A DNA stretch of 33,603 bases from Sphingomonas sp. ERG5 (GCF_000803065.1 NZ_JSXI01000081.1:1-33603); one strand, 5' to 3'. Positions 7,562 through 16,263 are shown, counted from the first letter of the stretch. Numbers and translations are program-made. Notes: generated by a model from the letters alone, not told the origin.

Positions 7562-8667
7562 ACGCGGGGCATAGCGACGATCGCGTCGAGTCTTGCCGCA
7601 AGCCATGCGCGAACCACCGGCTCACCCCTGCGCGCCACCCACCAGGCAAAGACCATCACTGTTCCTGCCGTCGCGATCATGGCCGGTAGCATCGACATGC
7701 CACGATGCATCAGCGTCGCCACCAGGGCCGCCCCGGCTTCCTGATGGATCAGATAGAGCGGATAGGTCATCAGTCCCAGCGTCGCGGCGAGGCGCACATC
7801 GACCCAGCGTTCCAGCACGGATTGCAGGCGTAACGAGCCGAGTATCACCGCAAGTCCCGCAATAAATGCCAACATCGGTACCCAGGGCGCGGCCTCGATG
7901 GTGAGGGCATGGATCCGCTCGATCGCATGTGCGGCGATTTCCACCAGGGCGATCGCGGTAAACAGGGTGAAGGAGATGACTCGCCCGACCGTCACCCGAT
8001 CATGCAGCATTGCCCAGGCGAGTATTCCGAGCGCGAAGAAACAGCCATGCGGCAACAACAGAAGCTGAAGCTGCCGGGATCCCGTTGCCTCCGGTGCTGA
8101 CCAGCCGGCAAACAGCGCCCATAGCCAGAAGCCGGTGCTCAGTGCCCCGATCCATAACGCCCGCCGCTCGATACCGGTGAGCGTTCCGGCTTCGCCAAGG
8201 CCCGCCGCGATCAGCATGTAGAAGACGAGTTCGATCCCGAGCGTCCAGTAGGAAGGGTCGATGCCGGCGCCGACTGGCCAGAAAGTGACCGACATCAGCC
8301 ATTGCAACGGGAGCCAAAGGGAGGGCGCGGCCCAGGCCAGCACGACCAGAGTGACGGTTGCGCAGATCCATGCGGCGGGCAGCAACCGCAATACGCGGCG
8401 CCGCAGGAAGCTGGAGGCGCTGGCTCCCTGCGCTGACATTGCGATCACGAAACCGGAGATGACGAAGAATAATTCGACCCCGACCCAGCCGAACCAGGTC
8501 GCGGCGACGCCGGCGCTCGACAAGGGGAGTCCGGCAAGCATCCCGACTCCGACCGGACTCGGTGCGCGCGCAAAGGCGCTGCCGAAATGGTACAGGACGA
8601 CCATCAGCGCGCTGGCGAAGCGCAGCAGGTCAAGGGCGATGATCGTGCGACGGGACGGTTCGGCCAT
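7531..8667 (-). CDS. Acyltransferase 3 family membrane protein
   Basis: The 378-residue protein has about ten membrane helices. Family features include the N-terminal LDLLRFASALMVVLYHF segment, with the histidine thought to be catalytic in this family, and ELFFVISGFVIAMSA near residue 60. Such proteins move acyl groups onto cell-surface sugars, lipopolysaccharide, peptidoglycan or antibiotics; the acceptor is unknown here. The gene runs against zapE and their ends overlap tail to tail by 31 bases. It starts divergently from the YbjQ-like gene, 87 bases away. It interrupts an otherwise co-directional block of TCA genes and may be a later insertion. Confidence 0.9.
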   Translation of the reverse strand: MAEPSRRTIIALDLLRFASALMVVLYHFGSAFARAPSPVGVGMLAGLPLSSAGVAATWFGWVGVELFFVISGFVIAMSAQGASASSFLRRRVLRLLPAAWICATVTLVVLAWAAPSLWLPLQWLMSVTFWPVGAGIDPSYWTLGIELVFYMLIAAGLGEAGTLTGIERRALWIGALSTGFWLWALFAGWSAPEATGSRQLQLLLLPHGCFFALGILAWAMLHDRVTVGRVISFTLFTAIALVEIAAHAIERIHALTIEAAPWVPMLAFIAGLAVILGSLRLQSVLERWVDVRLAATLGLMTYPLYLIHQEAGAALVATLMHRGMSMLPAMIATAGTVMVFAWWVARRGEPVVRAWLAARLDAIVAMPRVYRWPWPSAR

Positions 8668-8754
8668 GACGACGATGTGCGCCGGGCAAGTTTAAGATCG
8701 CGTGTCTCACGGCGGCAAATAGACTAAGGTGAGGACGAACGCAGGAGAGACTCG

Positions 8755-9081
8755 ATGCTCGTCACCACCACCGAAAACGTGCCCGGCCATACCGTCAGGG
8801 CCGTACTTGGTCAGGCTTTTGGTGTCGTCGTGCGCAGCCGCGGCATTGGCGGGAACATCACCGCCAGTCTGCGTTCGATCGTCGGCGGCGAAATTCCCGA
8901 ATATACGCGCCTGGTCGAGGAAACGCGCCGCCATGCCATCGACCGCATGGTTCAGAACGCCGCGACGATGGGCGCCAATGCGGTGGTGATGATGCGCTTC
9001 GATTCGGGCGAGATTGCCCAGTCGATGAACGAGGTAGTCGCGTACGGTACGGCCGTGATCCTCGACCCTGCTCCCGAATGA
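8755..9081 (+). CDS. YbjQ/UPF0145 family protein
   Basis: This 108-residue protein is a full-length match to the YbjQ (UPF0145) family: TTTENVPGHTVRAVLGQAFG at the start, GGEIPEYTRLVEETRRHAI in the middle and GANAVVMMRFDS near residue 80. Members form small oligomeric rings and have been described as possible heavy-metal-binding proteins, but the function is not established. The ATG has AGGAGA seven bases upstream. The stop overlaps the next gene in an ATGA quartet, so the two are probably made together. Confidence 0.88.
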   Translation: MLVTTTENVPGHTVRAVLGQAFGVVVRSRGIGGNITASLRSIVGGEIPEYTRLVEETRRHAIDRMVQNAATMGANAVVMMRFDSGEIAQSMNEVVAYGTAVILDPAPE

Positions 9082-9368
9082 TCTTGCGCACCTTCGTATT
9101 GGTCGCTGCGTTGCTGGCTCTCACCGCGGCGCTGATCGGGGTCTGGGTTGATGCGGCAACCTGGCCGATGGTTCTGGCGCTAGGCTTGCTGGTTGCAGGC
9201 ATTCTGTTCGAGCGCGCACGCTATGGTGCAATCCAGGCCAAGCCCACCGGCGGCGCATGGCGTGAGACGTCGGAGCGCTTCATCGATGATGAAAGCGGTC
9301 GACCGGTCGTCGTTTGGTACAATGAGGTCACGGGCGAGCGCCGCTACGTCGATCTCGGCGAGGTATAA
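9078..9368 (+). CDS. Small membrane protein of unknown function
   Basis: The 96-residue product has two hydrophobic segments (residues about 4-22 and 28-44) separated by a short polar turn, then a soluble tail with WRETSERFIDDESGRP and VVWYNEVTGERRYVD. I recognise no family. The tail resembles short beta-hairpin domains that end many alphaproteobacterial small membrane proteins. It overlaps the YbjQ-like gene by four bases, so the two are probably co-translated and the YbjQ-like protein may act at the membrane with it; that link is inference. Confidence 0.75.
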   Translation: MILRTFVLVAALLALTAALIGVWVDAATWPMVLALGLLVAGILFERARYGAIQAKPTGGAWRETSERFIDDESGRPVVVWYNEVTGERRYVDLGEV

Positions 9369-9382
9369 AGAGTTATTGCAAT

Positions 9383-9397
9383 TGCGAATGATTTGCA
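9383..9397. promoter_or_regulatory. Candidate Fur box upstream of mdh
   Basis: TGCGAAT-G-ATTTGCA is a 7-1-7 inverted repeat with one mismatch, the same layout as the classical Fur site TGATAAT-G-ATTATCA. It lies in a short AT-rich island 111 bases before the mdh start codon. Iron control would make sense for a block with iron-sulfur and TCA enzymes, but binding is not shown. Confidence 0.5.
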
Positions 9398-9444
9398 TCA
9401 AGGCGATGTAATCATACGCCTTTAGCGGTTGCCCCAGCGTAAAA

Positions 9445-9461
9445 ACGGGCCTAAGGCCCGT
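9445..9461. terminator. Hairpin in the gap before mdh
   Basis: ACGGGCC-TAA-GGCCCGT is a perfect 7-base-pair stem with a three-base loop. On the minus strand a TTTT run follows it, so it looks like an intrinsic terminator for leftward transcription. On the plus strand it could end the small membrane protein transcript or sit in the mdh leader. Confidence 0.45.
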
Positions 9462-9507
9462 CGCGTTCGCCGCCCGCGCGGCTTAATTTATCCGAAAAGG
9501 ACGAAGG

Positions 9508-10473
9508 ATGGCCCGCAAGAAGATAGCGCTGATCGGCGCCGGCAACATCGGCGGCACGCTCGCCCATCTCGCGGCGCTTAAGGGACTTGGCGACATCGTC
9601 CTGTTCGACGTGGTCGAGGGCGTGCCGCAGGGCAAGGCGCTCGATCTGTCGCAGTGCGGCCCGGTCGAGGGCTTCGACGCGACGATCACCGGTTCGAACG
9701 ATTATGCCGATATCGCTGGTGCGGACGTGATCATCGTCACCGCCGGTGTCGCGCGCAAGCCCGGCATGAGCCGTGACGATCTGCTCGGCATCAACCTGAA
9801 GGTGATGAAGGCCGTAGGCGAGGGCATTGCCAAGAACGCGCCGAATGCGTTCGTCATCTGCATCACCAACCCGCTCGACGCGATGGTCTGGGCGCTGCGC
9901 GAATTCTCGGGGCTACCGCATCACATGGTCGTCGGCATGGCCGGCGTGCTCGACAGCTCGCGCTTCAGCCACTTCCTTGCCGATGAGTTCAAGGTCTCGG
10001 TCAAGGACGTTACCTCGTTCGTGCTCGGCGGTCATGGTGACACGATGGTTCCGGTGATCTCCTATTCGACCGTTTCGGGCATCCCGGTTCCCGACCTGAT
10101 CAAGATGGGTCTGTCGACCCAGGAGAAGATCGACGCGATCGTCCAGCGCACCCGTTCGGGCGGCGGCGAGATCGTCGCGCTGCTCAAGACCGGTTCGGCT
10201 TATTACGCGCCGGCGACGAGCGGCATCGCGATGGCCGAGGCCTATCTCAACGACCAGAAGCGGCTCCTGCCGGCGGCGGTCTATGTGCGGGGCGAATACG
10301 GCGTGAACGATCTCTATGTCGGCGTGCCGGTGGTGATCGGTGCGGGTGGGGTCGAGAAGATCGTCGAGATCGCGCTGGATGAGGAAGCCAAGAAGAACCT
10401 CGCTGTGTCAGTCGACGCGGTCAAGGAACTGCTGGTGGCGTGCAAGGCGATCGACGGTTCGTTGAACGGCTGA
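9508..10473 (+). CDS. mdh: Malate dehydrogenase
   Basis: This 321-residue enzyme oxidises malate to oxaloacetate with NAD+ in the TCA cycle. The NAD-binding GAGNIGG is at residues 10-16 (IALIGAGNIGGTLAHLAAL). The mobile-loop region has the substrate-binding arginine in ARKPGMSRDDLL, and catalytic His176 lies in GGHGDTMVP. It belongs to the lactate-dehydrogenase-like MDH type common in alphaproteobacteria. The ATG has AAGGA six bases upstream. The stop is only a few bases from the start of the next gene, so mdh probably leads a transcript through sucD and on to sucA. Confidence 0.97.
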   Translation: MARKKIALIGAGNIGGTLAHLAALKGLGDIVLFDVVEGVPQGKALDLSQCGPVEGFDATITGSNDYADIAGADVIIVTAGVARKPGMSRDDLLGINLKVMKAVGEGIAKNAPNAFVICITNPLDAMVWALREFSGLPHHMVVGMAGVLDSSRFSHFLADEFKVSVKDVTSFVLGGHGDTMVPVISYSTVSGIPVPDLIKMGLSTQEKIDAIVQRTRSGGGEIVALLKTGSAYYAPATSGIAMAEAYLNDQKRLLPAAVYVRGEYGVNDLYVGVPVVIGAGGVEKIVEIALDEEAKKNLAVSVDAVKELLVACKAIDGSLNG

Positions 10474-10478
10474 TCGAA

Positions 10479-10973
10479 ATGGCTGCGATGCTGCTTTTGG
10501 TGACTGCAATGTCGTTGGCGGCTCAGGCAGAGTCGTCAACGCCATCATTGGCAGAGCGAGCAGTCGCTGCATTTGTTTCAACGTGCCTGGCTCATCGCGG
10601 CGAGGGTGTGGACGCGGTAACGCGTTCCATTCAGAGCCAGCCAAATGTGACGGAGATGACCTCTCTTCCGGCCTTGGCGAACGTTGGAAAGCCGATGCGT
10701 ATGTTTGGCGGGGGAGAGATCGAATACCTCGTGCGGCTGGATAGGAATTCATCGTTCGGATGTTTCGTCGCATTCAAATCACCCGATCACGACAATACTG
10801 AGGCAATGGTTATAGCGCTCTCGGCGCAACCGGGAATGTCGTTGCTGCCCGCCAAAAAGTCCAAGAAGCTTGCATTTGATTGGTCGATCACTGGATCCAA
10901 GGATTCTGTTCGTCTGGTTCCTCAGTCCCAACTAGGCGGCGTGCTGATTAATTTAGAGGTAGAGAAGAAATGA
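10479..10973 (+). CDS. Exported protein of unknown function between mdh and sucD
   Basis: The product has about 164 residues. It begins with a short signal peptide (MLLLVTAMSLAAQA, cleavage before ESS), suggesting export to the periplasm. The mature part has no motif I know; it contains two cysteines (in STCLAHRGEG and FGCFVAF) that could form a disulfide. The start is taken as ATG 10479, or ATG 10488 nine bases on; a longer frame from 10440 would overlap mdh without a signal-like start. Base composition is noticeably poorer in GC than mdh and sucD (AGG, TTA and ATA codons), which suggests a later arrival. Its stop overlaps the sucD ATG (ATGA), so it is coupled to sucD. In many alphaproteobacteria sucC occupies this position. 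Confidence 0.7.
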   Translation: MAAMLLLVTAMSLAAQAESSTPSLAERAVAAFVSTCLAHRGEGVDAVTRSIQSQPNVTEMTSLPALANVGKPMRMFGGGEIEYLVRLDRNSSFGCFVAFKSPDHDNTEAMVIALSAQPGMSLLPAKKSKKLAFDWSITGSKDSVRLVPQSQLGGVLINLEVEKK

Positions 10974-11854
10974 GCATCCTCGTCGACAAGAACACCAAGG
11001 TCATCACCCAGGGGATGACCGGTAAGACCGGCAGCTTCCACACCGAAGCGGCGCTGGCATACGGCACGCAGATGGTCGGCGGCGTCACGCCGGGCAAGGG
11101 TGGCACGACGCATCTCGGCCTGCCCAATTTCAACACTGTGCACGAGGCGGTTCACGCGACCGGCGCGACCGCCAGCGTGATCTATGTCCCGCCACCCTTC
11201 GCCGCGGATTCGATCCTCGAGGCGATCGACGCCGAAGTGCCGCTGATCGTGTGCATCACCGAGGGCGTTCCGGTGCTCGACATGGTCAAGGTCAAGCGCG
11301 CGCTGTCGGGTTCCAAGTCGCGCCTGATCGGCCCGAACTGCCCCGGTGTACTGACCCCGAACGAATGCAAGATCGGCATCATGCCCGGCAGCATCTTCAA
11401 GCAGGGCTCGGTCGGCGTTGTAAGCCGTTCAGGCACGCTTACCTATGAGGCTGTGTTCCAGACGACGAATGCGGGCCTTGGCCAGACGACGGCGGTCGGT
11501 ATCGGTGGCGATCCGGTCAACGGCACGAACTTCATCGACGTGCTGGAGCTGTTCCTCGCCGACGAAGCGACCAAGTCGATCATCATGATCGGCGAGATCG
11601 GTGGCGCGGCCGAAGAAGAAGCAGCGCAGTTCCTGCGCGACGAAGCGAAGCGCGGTCGCAAGAAGCCAATGGCTGGCTTCATCGCCGGCCGTACGGCGCC
11701 TCCGGGCCGCCGCATGGGTCATGCCGGTGCGATCGTCTCAGGCGGTCAAGGCGGCGCGGAAGACAAGATTGCGGCAATGGAAGCCGCCGGCATCCGGGTG
11801 GCGGACAGCCCTTCGGAGCTCGGCACGACCTTGCTTGCGGTACTGAACGGTTAA
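10970..11854 (+). CDS. sucD: Succinyl-CoA synthetase alpha subunit
   Basis: This 294-residue subunit binds CoA and carries the phosphohistidine intermediate in the interconversion of succinyl-CoA and succinate with nucleotide triphosphate formation. The CoA-binding N-terminus reads VITQGMTGKTGSFHTEAAL. The active-site histidine is H251 in GHAGAIVSGG. Length and sequence match the family fully. The partner beta subunit (sucC) is not adjacent and not elsewhere in the window, so the enzyme must be completed by a gene from another locus. The start overlaps the upstream stop by four bases. Confidence 0.97.
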   Translation: MSILVDKNTKVITQGMTGKTGSFHTEAALAYGTQMVGGVTPGKGGTTHLGLPNFNTVHEAVHATGATASVIYVPPPFAADSILEAIDAEVPLIVCITEGVPVLDMVKVKRALSGSKSRLIGPNCPGVLTPNECKIGIMPGSIFKQGSVGVVSRSGTLTYEAVFQTTNAGLGQTTAVGIGGDPVNGTNFIDVLELFLADEATKSIIMIGEIGGAAEEEAAQFLRDEAKRGRKKPMAGFIAGRTAPPGRRMGHAGAIVSGGQGGAEDKIAAMEAAGIRVADSPSELGTTLLAVLNG

Positions 11855-11859
11855 CTTAC

Positions 11860-11875
11860 CCCGCCAGGCGGCGGG
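11860..11875 (+). other. Intercistronic hairpin between sucD and sucA
   Basis: CCCGCC-AGGC-GGCGGG, a 6-base-pair GC stem six bases after the sucD stop, without a T-run. It may stabilise or attenuate the transcript. Confidence 0.35.
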
Positions 11876-11921
11876 CCAATGAGCATTCTCACCTCCCCGG
11901 GAATGCGCCGAGGAACAGCCA

Positions 11922-14855
11922 ATGGGCTATGAAGGCCAGGATTTCAGCGAGATCGCGGGTGGCGTGAGCCCCGCGTTCATCGAAACGCTGTATGCGCGCT
12001 ACAAAACGTCACCCGACAGCGTCGAGCCGTCGTGGCGCGCCTGGTTCGAAGGACTTGAGGGATCGGCGCAGGGGCCGAGCTGGGAACAGGCCAATTGGCC
12101 GCTGAGCACGACCGACGACCTGACCGCCGCGCTCGATCCGACGCAGATGGAGCCGGCGCCCAAGCCCGCCAAGGGCGGCGCGTCCAAGCCCGTCGCTGCC
12201 CCGGAAGCGACCCCGCAGGTCGATGTCACGCGCGCCGCCGCCGATGCGATCCGTGCGATGATGCTGGTGCGCACGTATCGCGTGCGCGGTCATCTTGCCG
12301 CCAATCTCGATCCGCTTGGCCTGTCCAAGCGCGAACTGCCCGCCGATCTGACGCCGGAGTATCACGGCTTTTCCGGTGCCGACCTCGATAAGCCGGTCTA
12401 TATGGGGGGCACGCTCGGCCTGGAATGGGCGACGGTGCGTGAACTCGTCAGCACTTTGCGCGCCAATTATTGCGGCAATGTCGGCCTCGAATATATGCAC
12501 ATCTCCGATGTGGATGAGCGCCGCTTCCTGCAGGATCGCATGGAGGGCAAGGACAAGGCGATCGAGTTCAGCCCGCTCGGCAAGAAGGCGATCCTCAACA
12601 AGGTGATCGAGGCCGAACAGTGGGAGAAATTCCTCGGCCGCAAATATGTCGGGACCAAGCGCTTCGGGCTCGACGGCGGCGAGAGCATGATCCCCGCGCT
12701 TGAATCGATCATCAAATACGGTGGTCAGCTGGGCGTTCGCGAGATCGTCTACGGCATGGCGCATCGCGGCCGGCTTAATGTGCTGTCGAACGTGATGGCG
12801 AAACCCTTCCGCGTGATCTTCCATGAATTCGGCGGCGGCTCGGACAACCCCGATGACGTGGCCGGTTCGGGCGACGTGAAATATCATCTCGGTACCAGCA
12901 CCGACCGTGAGTTCGACGGCATCAGCGTGCATATGTCGCTGGTGGCCAATCCGTCGCATCTCGAGGCGGCCGACCCCGTCGTGCTCGGCAAGACGCGCGC
13001 GATCCAGACCATCGCCGACGATCTGAAGGAGCATACCGGATCGCTGCCGGTGCTGATCCATGGCGACGCCGCGTTCGCAGGGCAGGGGATCGTGTGGGAG
13101 TGCCTCGGCTTCTCCGGCATCCGTGGTTACAATACCGGCGGTTGTATCCATTTCGTGATCAACAACCAGATCGGCTTCACCACCAGCCCGCAATTTGCGC
13201 GCTCCTCGCCTTATCCGTCTGATGTGGCGAAGGGCGTCCAGGCGCCGATCTTTCACGTCAATGGCGACGATCCCGAAGCGGTGACCTTTGCCTGCAAGAT
13301 GGCGATCGAATTCCGCCAGAAGTTTCGCCGCGACATCGTGATCGACATGTGGTGCTATCGCCGCTTCGGTCACAATGAAGGCGACGAGCCGAGCTTCACT
13401 CAGCCGCTGATGTACGACCGCATCCGCCAGCATCCGCCGGTGAGTGAAATCTACGGCGCCAAGCTGATCGAGCAGAAGGTGATTGATCGCGCCTGGATCG
13501 ACGACAATATCAAGCAGTTCACGACCTTGCTTGAAGGCGAGTTCGAGGCCGGCGCAAGCTACAAGCCGAACAAGGCCGACTGGTTCGCTGGGCGCTGGTC
13601 GGGACTGCATGCACCTGCCGATGCGGAGAGTGCGCGCCGCAATCTCGAAACCGGGATCGAGTCAAAGCTGTTCGACTCGCTCGGCCGCACGCTGACCACG
13701 GTCCCGGAAGGGCTGACGATCCACAAGACGCTCGGCCGTGTGATCGATGCAAAGCGAGAGATGTTCAAATCGGGTGCCAATTTCGACTGGGCGACGGGCG
13801 AAGCGCTGGCATACGGCTCGCTGCTGTCGGAAGGCTATGGTGTGCGCCTGTCCGGTCAGGATTCGGGCCGCGGCACGTTCAGTCAGCGTCACGCCGTCTG
13901 GGTCGACCAGACCGACGAGCATAAATATCTGCCGCTGGCGCAGATCGAGCATGGCCGGGTCGAAATCCTCGATTCGCCACTCAGCGAATATGGCGTGCTT
14001 GGTTTCGAATATGGCTATGCGCTGGCCGATCCGAAGACGCTGGTGCTGTGGGAGGCGCAGTTCGGTGACTTCATGAACGGCGCGCAGATCATGATCGATC
14101 AGTTCATTGCCGCCGGCGAAGCCAAATGGCTGCGCGCCAACGGCCTCGTGATGCTGCTGCCGCATGGTTATGAAGGGCAGGGTCCCGAGCATAGCTCGGC
14201 GCGTCCCGAGCGTTTCCTGCAGCTCTGCGCACAGGACAATATGCAGGTCGCGAACTGCACCACGCCGGCGAATTATTTCCACCTGCTGCGCCGGCAGATG
14301 CATCGTTCGTTCCGAAAGCCGCTGATCGTCTTCACGCCGAAGTCACTGCTGCGCCATAAGATGGCGGTGTCCAAGGCATCCGATTTCCAGGGTGAAACCC
14401 ATTTCAAGCGGATCCTGTCCGATCCGTCGGCCCCGGCCGATACGGACGTGAAGCGGCTTGTGCTGTGCACCGGCAAGGTCGCCTATGACCTGATCGAGGC
14501 GCGTGATGCGGCGGGCGACAAGAACACCGCGATCGTGCGGCTGGAGCAGCTTTATCCCTTCCCCGGCGAGCCACTGGTCAAGCGCCTCAAGGCGCTGACC
14601 AATCTTGAAGAAGTGGTGTGGGCGCAGGAAGAGCCGAAGAATAACGGTGCATGGTTCTTCGTCGAGCCGTTCCTTGAGGAATGCCTCGGCCGGGCTGGCG
14701 GTAAGGTGCAACGCGCGCGCTATGCCGGTCGCGCCGCCGCGGCATCGCCCGCCACGGGCCTGATGAAGCGTCACCAGATGGAACAGGCTGCGCTCGTCGC
14801 CGACGCGCTCGGTCACAATGTCCGCGAAGAGATTCGGCGGACACGAAAGAACTAA
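11922..14855 (+). CDS. sucA: 2-oxoglutarate dehydrogenase E1 component
   Basis: The 977-residue thiamine-diphosphate enzyme decarboxylates 2-oxoglutarate and passes the succinyl group to the E2 lipoyl domain. The N-terminal E2-binding segment (FIETLYARYKTSPDSVEPSW) is typical of OdhA/SucA. It is followed by the conserved YGMAHRGRLNVLSNV, HGDAAFAGQGIVWE and CYRRFGHNEGDEPSFTQP motifs (the last in the ThDP/Mg region), and in the C-terminal half by QDSGRGTFSQRH and LPHGYEGQGPEHSSAR. Length is normal for the family. AGGAA precedes the ATG by nine bases. It lies 67 bases after sucD and before sucB and lpd, the usual order for the complex. Confidence 0.97.
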   Translation: MGYEGQDFSEIAGGVSPAFIETLYARYKTSPDSVEPSWRAWFEGLEGSAQGPSWEQANWPLSTTDDLTAALDPTQMEPAPKPAKGGASKPVAAPEATPQVDVTRAAADAIRAMMLVRTYRVRGHLAANLDPLGLSKRELPADLTPEYHGFSGADLDKPVYMGGTLGLEWATVRELVSTLRANYCGNVGLEYMHISDVDERRFLQDRMEGKDKAIEFSPLGKKAILNKVIEAEQWEKFLGRKYVGTKRFGLDGGESMIPALESIIKYGGQLGVREIVYGMAHRGRLNVLSNVMAKPFRVIFHEFGGGSDNPDDVAGSGDVKYHLGTSTDREFDGISVHMSLVANPSHLEAADPVVLGKTRAIQTIADDLKEHTGSLPVLIHGDAAFAGQGIVWECLGFSGIRGYNTGGCIHFVINNQIGFTTSPQFARSSPYPSDVAKGVQAPIFHVNGDDPEAVTFACKMAIEFRQKFRRDIVIDMWCYRRFGHNEGDEPSFTQPLMYDRIRQHPPVSEIYGAKLIEQKVIDRAWIDDNIKQFTTLLEGEFEAGASYKPNKADWFAGRWSGLHAPADAESARRNLETGIESKLFDSLGRTLTTVPEGLTIHKTLGRVIDAKREMFKSGANFDWATGEALAYGSLLSEGYGVRLSGQDSGRGTFSQRHAVWVDQTDEHKYLPLAQIEHGRVEILDSPLSEYGVLGFEYGYALADPKTLVLWEAQFGDFMNGAQIMIDQFIAAGEAKWLRANGLVMLLPHGYEGQGPEHSSARPERFLQLCAQDNMQVANCTTPANYFHLLRRQMHRSFRKPLIVFTPKSLLRHKMAVSKASDFQGETHFKRILSDPSAPADTDVKRLVLCTGKVAYDLIEARDAAGDKNTAIVRLEQLYPFPGEPLVKRLKALTNLEEVVWAQEEPKNNGAWFFVEPFLEECLGRAGGKVQRARYAGRAAAASPATGLMKRHQMEQAALVADALGHNVREEIRRTRKN

Positions 14856-14857
14856 CC

Positions 14858-14914
14858 TTGTGTTCCCGCGAAGGCGGGAACCCAGACTGTGCTCCCGCCT
14901 TCGCGGGAGCACAA
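14858..14914. repeat. Pair of inverted 28-base palindromic repeats (REP-like)
   Basis: Unit one (14858-14885) has the core TTCCCGCGAAGGCGGGAA. Unit two (14887-14914) is a near-identical copy in opposite orientation with core CTCCCGCCTTCGCGGGAG. One base separates the units. Each can fold alone, or both can pair into one long hairpin. This motif type is widespread in sphingomonad genomes. It fills nearly the whole sucA-sucB gap, ending 17 bases before the sucB start. Confidence 0.85.
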
Positions 14915-14931
14915 AAAGGCGGAAGTAGAAT

Positions 14932-16152
14932 ATGGCAACCGAAGTCACAGTCCCCGTCCTGGGCGAATCGATCACTGAAGCCACGCTTGGCGAGTGGCTC
15001 AAACAGCCCGGCGATGCGGTCGCGGTCGATGAACCGATCGCGAGCCTCGAAACCGACAAGGTGTCGGTCGAAGTGCCATCGCCGGTCGCTGGCGTGATGG
15101 GCGCGCATGCGGTGCAGGTCGGCGATACGGTGCAGGTCGGTGCGATGATCGCGACGATCGAAGCCGGCGCCGGTGCCCCCGCTCAGGCGGCTGCGCCGCA
15201 GCCGGCGGTGACGGAATCGCCCAAGGTCGCCGAACCCGCTGCAGCATCGGATGATGGCCCTGCCGCGCTCTCGCCGTCGGTGCGCCGCGCGGTGCTTGAA
15301 CACGGTGTCGATCCGGCGACCGTCAAGGGCACCGGCAAGGATGGCCGCATCACCAAGGACGATGTGATTGCCGCTGCCGCGACGCCGGTGGCCGCACCTG
15401 TCGCTGCGGCCGCAGCGCCGGTGGCTTCGCCCTCCGTCGCGCAATCGACCGGCCGCAAGGAAGAGCGCGTGCGGATGACGCGCTTGCGCCAGACCATCGC
15501 CAAGCGGTTGAAGGAAGCGCAGAACACCGCCGCGATGCTGACGACGTTCAACGACGTCGACATGACCGCGGTGATCGCGGCGCGCGCCAAGTACAAGGAT
15601 CTGTTCGAGAAAAAGCACGGTGTGCGGCTTGGCTTCATGGGCTTCTTCGTGAAGGCCGCGTGCATGGCGCTGAAGGACATCCCCTCGGTCAACGCATCGA
15701 TCGATGGCGAGGACATCGTCTATCACGATTATGCCGACATCTCGGTCGCGGTGTCGTCGCCGGGCGGCCTGGTCGTACCGGTGATCCGCGATGCCGATCA
15801 GTTGAGCGTCGCCGCGGTGGAAAAGACGATCGGTGATTTCGGCAAGCGCGCCAAGGACGGCACGCTCAAGATGGATGAGATGAAGGGCGGTACCTTCACC
15901 ATCTCCAATGGCGGCGTGTTCGGCTCGCTGATGTCGACCCCGATCATCAACCCGCCGCAGAGCGCCGTACTCGGCCTGCACCGCATCGAGGATCGCGCGG
16001 TGGTGATCGACGGCCAGATCGTCATCCGCCCGATGATGTACCTCGCGCTCAGCTATGATCACCGCCTGATCGACGGCCGCGAGGCGGTGACTTTCCTCGT
16101 CGCGCTGAAGAACGCGATCGAAGATCCGACGCGCATACTCATCGACCTGTAA
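14932..16152 (+). CDS. sucB: Dihydrolipoamide succinyltransferase (2-oxoglutarate dehydrogenase E2)
   Basis: This 406-residue core enzyme of the complex moves the succinyl group to CoA. Domain order is one lipoyl domain (residues 1-76, lipoyl-lysine K43 in ETDKVSVEV), an Ala/Pro linker, a peripheral-subunit-binding domain around residues 104-142 (LSPSVRRAVLEHGVDPATV and GTGKDGRITKDDV), a second Ala/Pro linker, and the catalytic domain from about 175. Active-site residues are H377 and D381 in SYDHRLIDGR near the C-terminus. One lipoyl domain is normal for SucB. The ribosome-binding site is GGCGGAAG, directly after the repeat pair that separates it from sucA. Confidence 0.97.
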   Translation: MATEVTVPVLGESITEATLGEWLKQPGDAVAVDEPIASLETDKVSVEVPSPVAGVMGAHAVQVGDTVQVGAMIATIEAGAGAPAQAAAPQPAVTESPKVAEPAAASDDGPAALSPSVRRAVLEHGVDPATVKGTGKDGRITKDDVIAAAATPVAAPVAAAAAPVASPSVAQSTGRKEERVRMTRLRQTIAKRLKEAQNTAAMLTTFNDVDMTAVIAARAKYKDLFEKKHGVRLGFMGFFVKAACMALKDIPSVNASIDGEDIVYHDYADISVAVSSPGGLVVPVIRDADQLSVAAVEKTIGDFGKRAKDGTLKMDEMKGGTFTISNGGVFGSLMSTPIINPPQSAVLGLHRIEDRAVVIDGQIVIRPMMYLALSYDHRLIDGREAVTFLVALKNAIEDPTRILIDL

Positions 16153-16174
16153 TCGAGAAACGAAACCCCATATT

Positions 16175-16263
16175 CCGTTCGTGCTGAGCTTGTCGAAGCA
16201 CTGATCTTCTTTCTCGAACGGAACAGAGAAAGTGCAGCCCTTCGACAAGCTCAGGGCGAACGG
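16175..16263. repeat. Long inverted repeat with nested hairpin between sucB and lpd
   Basis: The left arm at 16175-16201 (core CTGAGCTTGTCGAAG) and right arm at 16237-16263 (core CTTCGACAAGCTCAG) are imperfect 27-base inverted copies. Inside lies a second perfect stem, CTTTCTC (16209-16215) with GAGAAAG (16226-16232). The arm sequence is a dispersed repeat familiar from sphingomonads. The right arm ends two bases into the GGAG ribosome-binding site of lpd (16262-16265), so folding could affect lpd translation. Confidence 0.85.

Noticed and set aside
14587..16248. 553-codon minus-strand frame across the sucA-sucB junction
   Set aside because: Reads through both coding regions and the REP-like repeat; a shadow frame of GC-rich genes.
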